DNA of 5,411 nt from CAYXOX01 sp964466745 (GTDB taxonomy: Bacteria; Pseudomonadota; Alphaproteobacteria; Rhodobacterales; Rhodobacteraceae), in NCBI GenBank assembly GCA_964466745.1, contig CAYXOX010000178.1, positions 1-5,411 of the forward strand. The letters are read 5' to 3'. The notes beneath the pieces were generated by a model. It was not told the origin of the DNA, ran no database searches, and saw only the letters and a program-made list of their open reading frames with translations. Below, piece after piece: positions 4,686 to 5,411 of this stretch; the stretch's first letter is position 1, and every line of letters begins with the position of its first letter. Made by a program: the position numbers and the translations under genes.

Positions 4686-5411
4686 ATGCCCAATCCCTCG
4701 CTTCTCATCCTGCCCGGCGACGGGATCGGCCCCGAGGTGATGGCCGAGGTCCGCCGCGTGATCGACTGGTTCGGCACCCGGCGGGGCCTCGCCTTCGACG
4801 TCAGCGAGGACCTGGTCGGCGGTGCGGCCTACGACGTGCACGGGGTGCCGCTCTCCGATGCCACCATGGCGCGTGCGCAGGAGGCCGACGCGGTGCTCCT
4901 TGGCGCGGTGGGCGGCCCGAAGTACGACACGCTGGATTTCTCGGTGAAGCCCGAGCGCGGGCTCCTGCGCCTGCGCAAGGAGATGGATCTCTACGCCAAC
5001 CTGCGCCCGGCCCAGTGCTTCGATGCGCTGGCCGATTTCTCCTCGCTCAAGCGCGAGGTGGTGAGCGGGCTCGACATCATGATCATCCGGGAGCTCACCT
5101 CGGGCGTCTACTTCGGCGAGCCGCGCGGGATTCACACGGAAGNNNNNNNNNNCGGTTGCGCGACGCCTCGATGATCGTCATGTGGAAAGCGAGATCGAGC
5201 GCGTGGCGCGGTCCGCCTTCGAGCTGGCCCGCCGCCGGTCGAACAAGGTCTGCTCGATGGAGAAGGCCAACGTGATGGAATCCGGCGTGCTCTGGCGCGA
5301 CGTGGTGAGCGAGGTGCACGCCGCGGAGTATGCCGACGTGGAACTTTCGCACATGTATGCCGATGCCGGGGCCATGCAGCTGACGCGCTGGCCCAAGCAG
5401 TTCGACGTGAT
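4686..5411 (+). CDS. leuB: 3-isopropylmalate dehydrogenase (3' truncated, interrupted by a sequence gap)
   Basis: LeuB oxidises and decarboxylates 3-isopropylmalate with NAD+ and a divalent metal, the third step of leucine synthesis, as a cytoplasmic dimer. Before the gap, 152 residues read cleanly: LPGDGIGPEV (9-18), the AVGGPKYD loop (74-81), RLRKEMDLYANLRP with substrate-binding arginines near 97 and 107, and IIRELTSGVYFGEPRG (133-148) with R135 and Y142. After ten Ns (5143-5152), LeuB resumes from 5182 with VESEIERVARSAFELARRR. It then gives SMEKANVMESGVLWRDVV, containing the catalytic lysine, and ELSHMYADAGAMQL, and runs off the right edge at PKQFDV. Counting the Ns as exactly ten puts the two halves in different frames. 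A true gap length divisible by three would restore one frame, so this looks like an assembly gap rather than a real frameshift. About 200 residues after the visible part would be missing from the usual 360-370. Confidence 0.95.
5143..5152. other. Assembly gap (10 N) inside leuB
   Basis: Ten unresolved bases interrupt leuB after GEPRGIHTE. The number is probably a placeholder, because the downstream LeuB frame is offset by one base relative to the upstream frame. Confidence 0.95.

Noticed and set aside
2852..4777. A 641-residue minus-strand open frame opposite the membrane-protein and phosphoesterase genes.
   Set aside because: It is an arginine-rich antisense shadow explained by third-position GC bias. 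The plus-strand genes show real membrane and EEP-fold structure.
5153..5411. Real frameshift making leuB a pseudogene.
   Set aside because: The frame change coincides with a run of Ns of probably arbitrary length, and both flanks encode intact LeuB motifs.

Overview
The window looks like a chromosomal fragment from an alphaproteobacterium, most likely of the Rhodobacteraceae/Roseobacter group. This is inferred from the very high GC content with strong third-position G/C bias, the character of the LeuB, LeuC and LeuD proteins, and the interleaving of the leu genes with small envelope genes. It is a leucine-biosynthesis locus, not an obvious mobile or defence region. I see no tRNA, rRNA, CRISPR array, integrase or insertion sequence.

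Layout. Positions 1-702 hold the C-terminal half of leuC (large subunit of isopropylmalate isomerase). Positions 677-1645 on the minus strand encode an uncharacterised polytopic membrane protein whose 3' end overlaps the 3' end of leuC by 26 bp. leuD (small subunit) follows at 1775-2380 behind a good Shine-Dalgarno sequence. A 378-bp noncoding stretch (2381-2758) holds a locally AT-richer segment with inverted repeats and a plausible promoter. Two tightly linked plus-strand genes follow: an uncharacterised membrane protein (2759-3595) and a predicted exported endonuclease/exonuclease/phosphatase-superfamily protein (3592-4581) whose best start is a CTG overlapping the previous stop. leuB (3-isopropylmalate dehydrogenase) starts at 4686, is interrupted by ten Ns at 5143-5152 and runs off the right edge.

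How the genes work together. LeuC and LeuD form the isomerase that converts 2-isopropylmalate to 3-isopropylmalate, and LeuB then oxidises and decarboxylates 3-isopropylmalate on the way to leucine. The three leu genes are co-oriented but physically separated: leuC from leuD by an opposing gene, and leuD from leuB by a two-gene envelope/export unit. leuD and leuB each have their own AGGAG-type ribosome binding site, and leuB has a candidate promoter, so the genes may be transcribed partly independently. The membrane protein and the exported phosphoesterase-like protein look like a translationally coupled pair, with no evident metabolic link to leucine.

The points most worth a second look are the apparent CTG start and altered active-site positions of the phosphoesterase-like protein, the antisense gene splitting leuC from leuD, and the gap in leuB, whose right flank does not read as expected LeuB sequence. 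I found no convincing evidence of a new multi-gene system.
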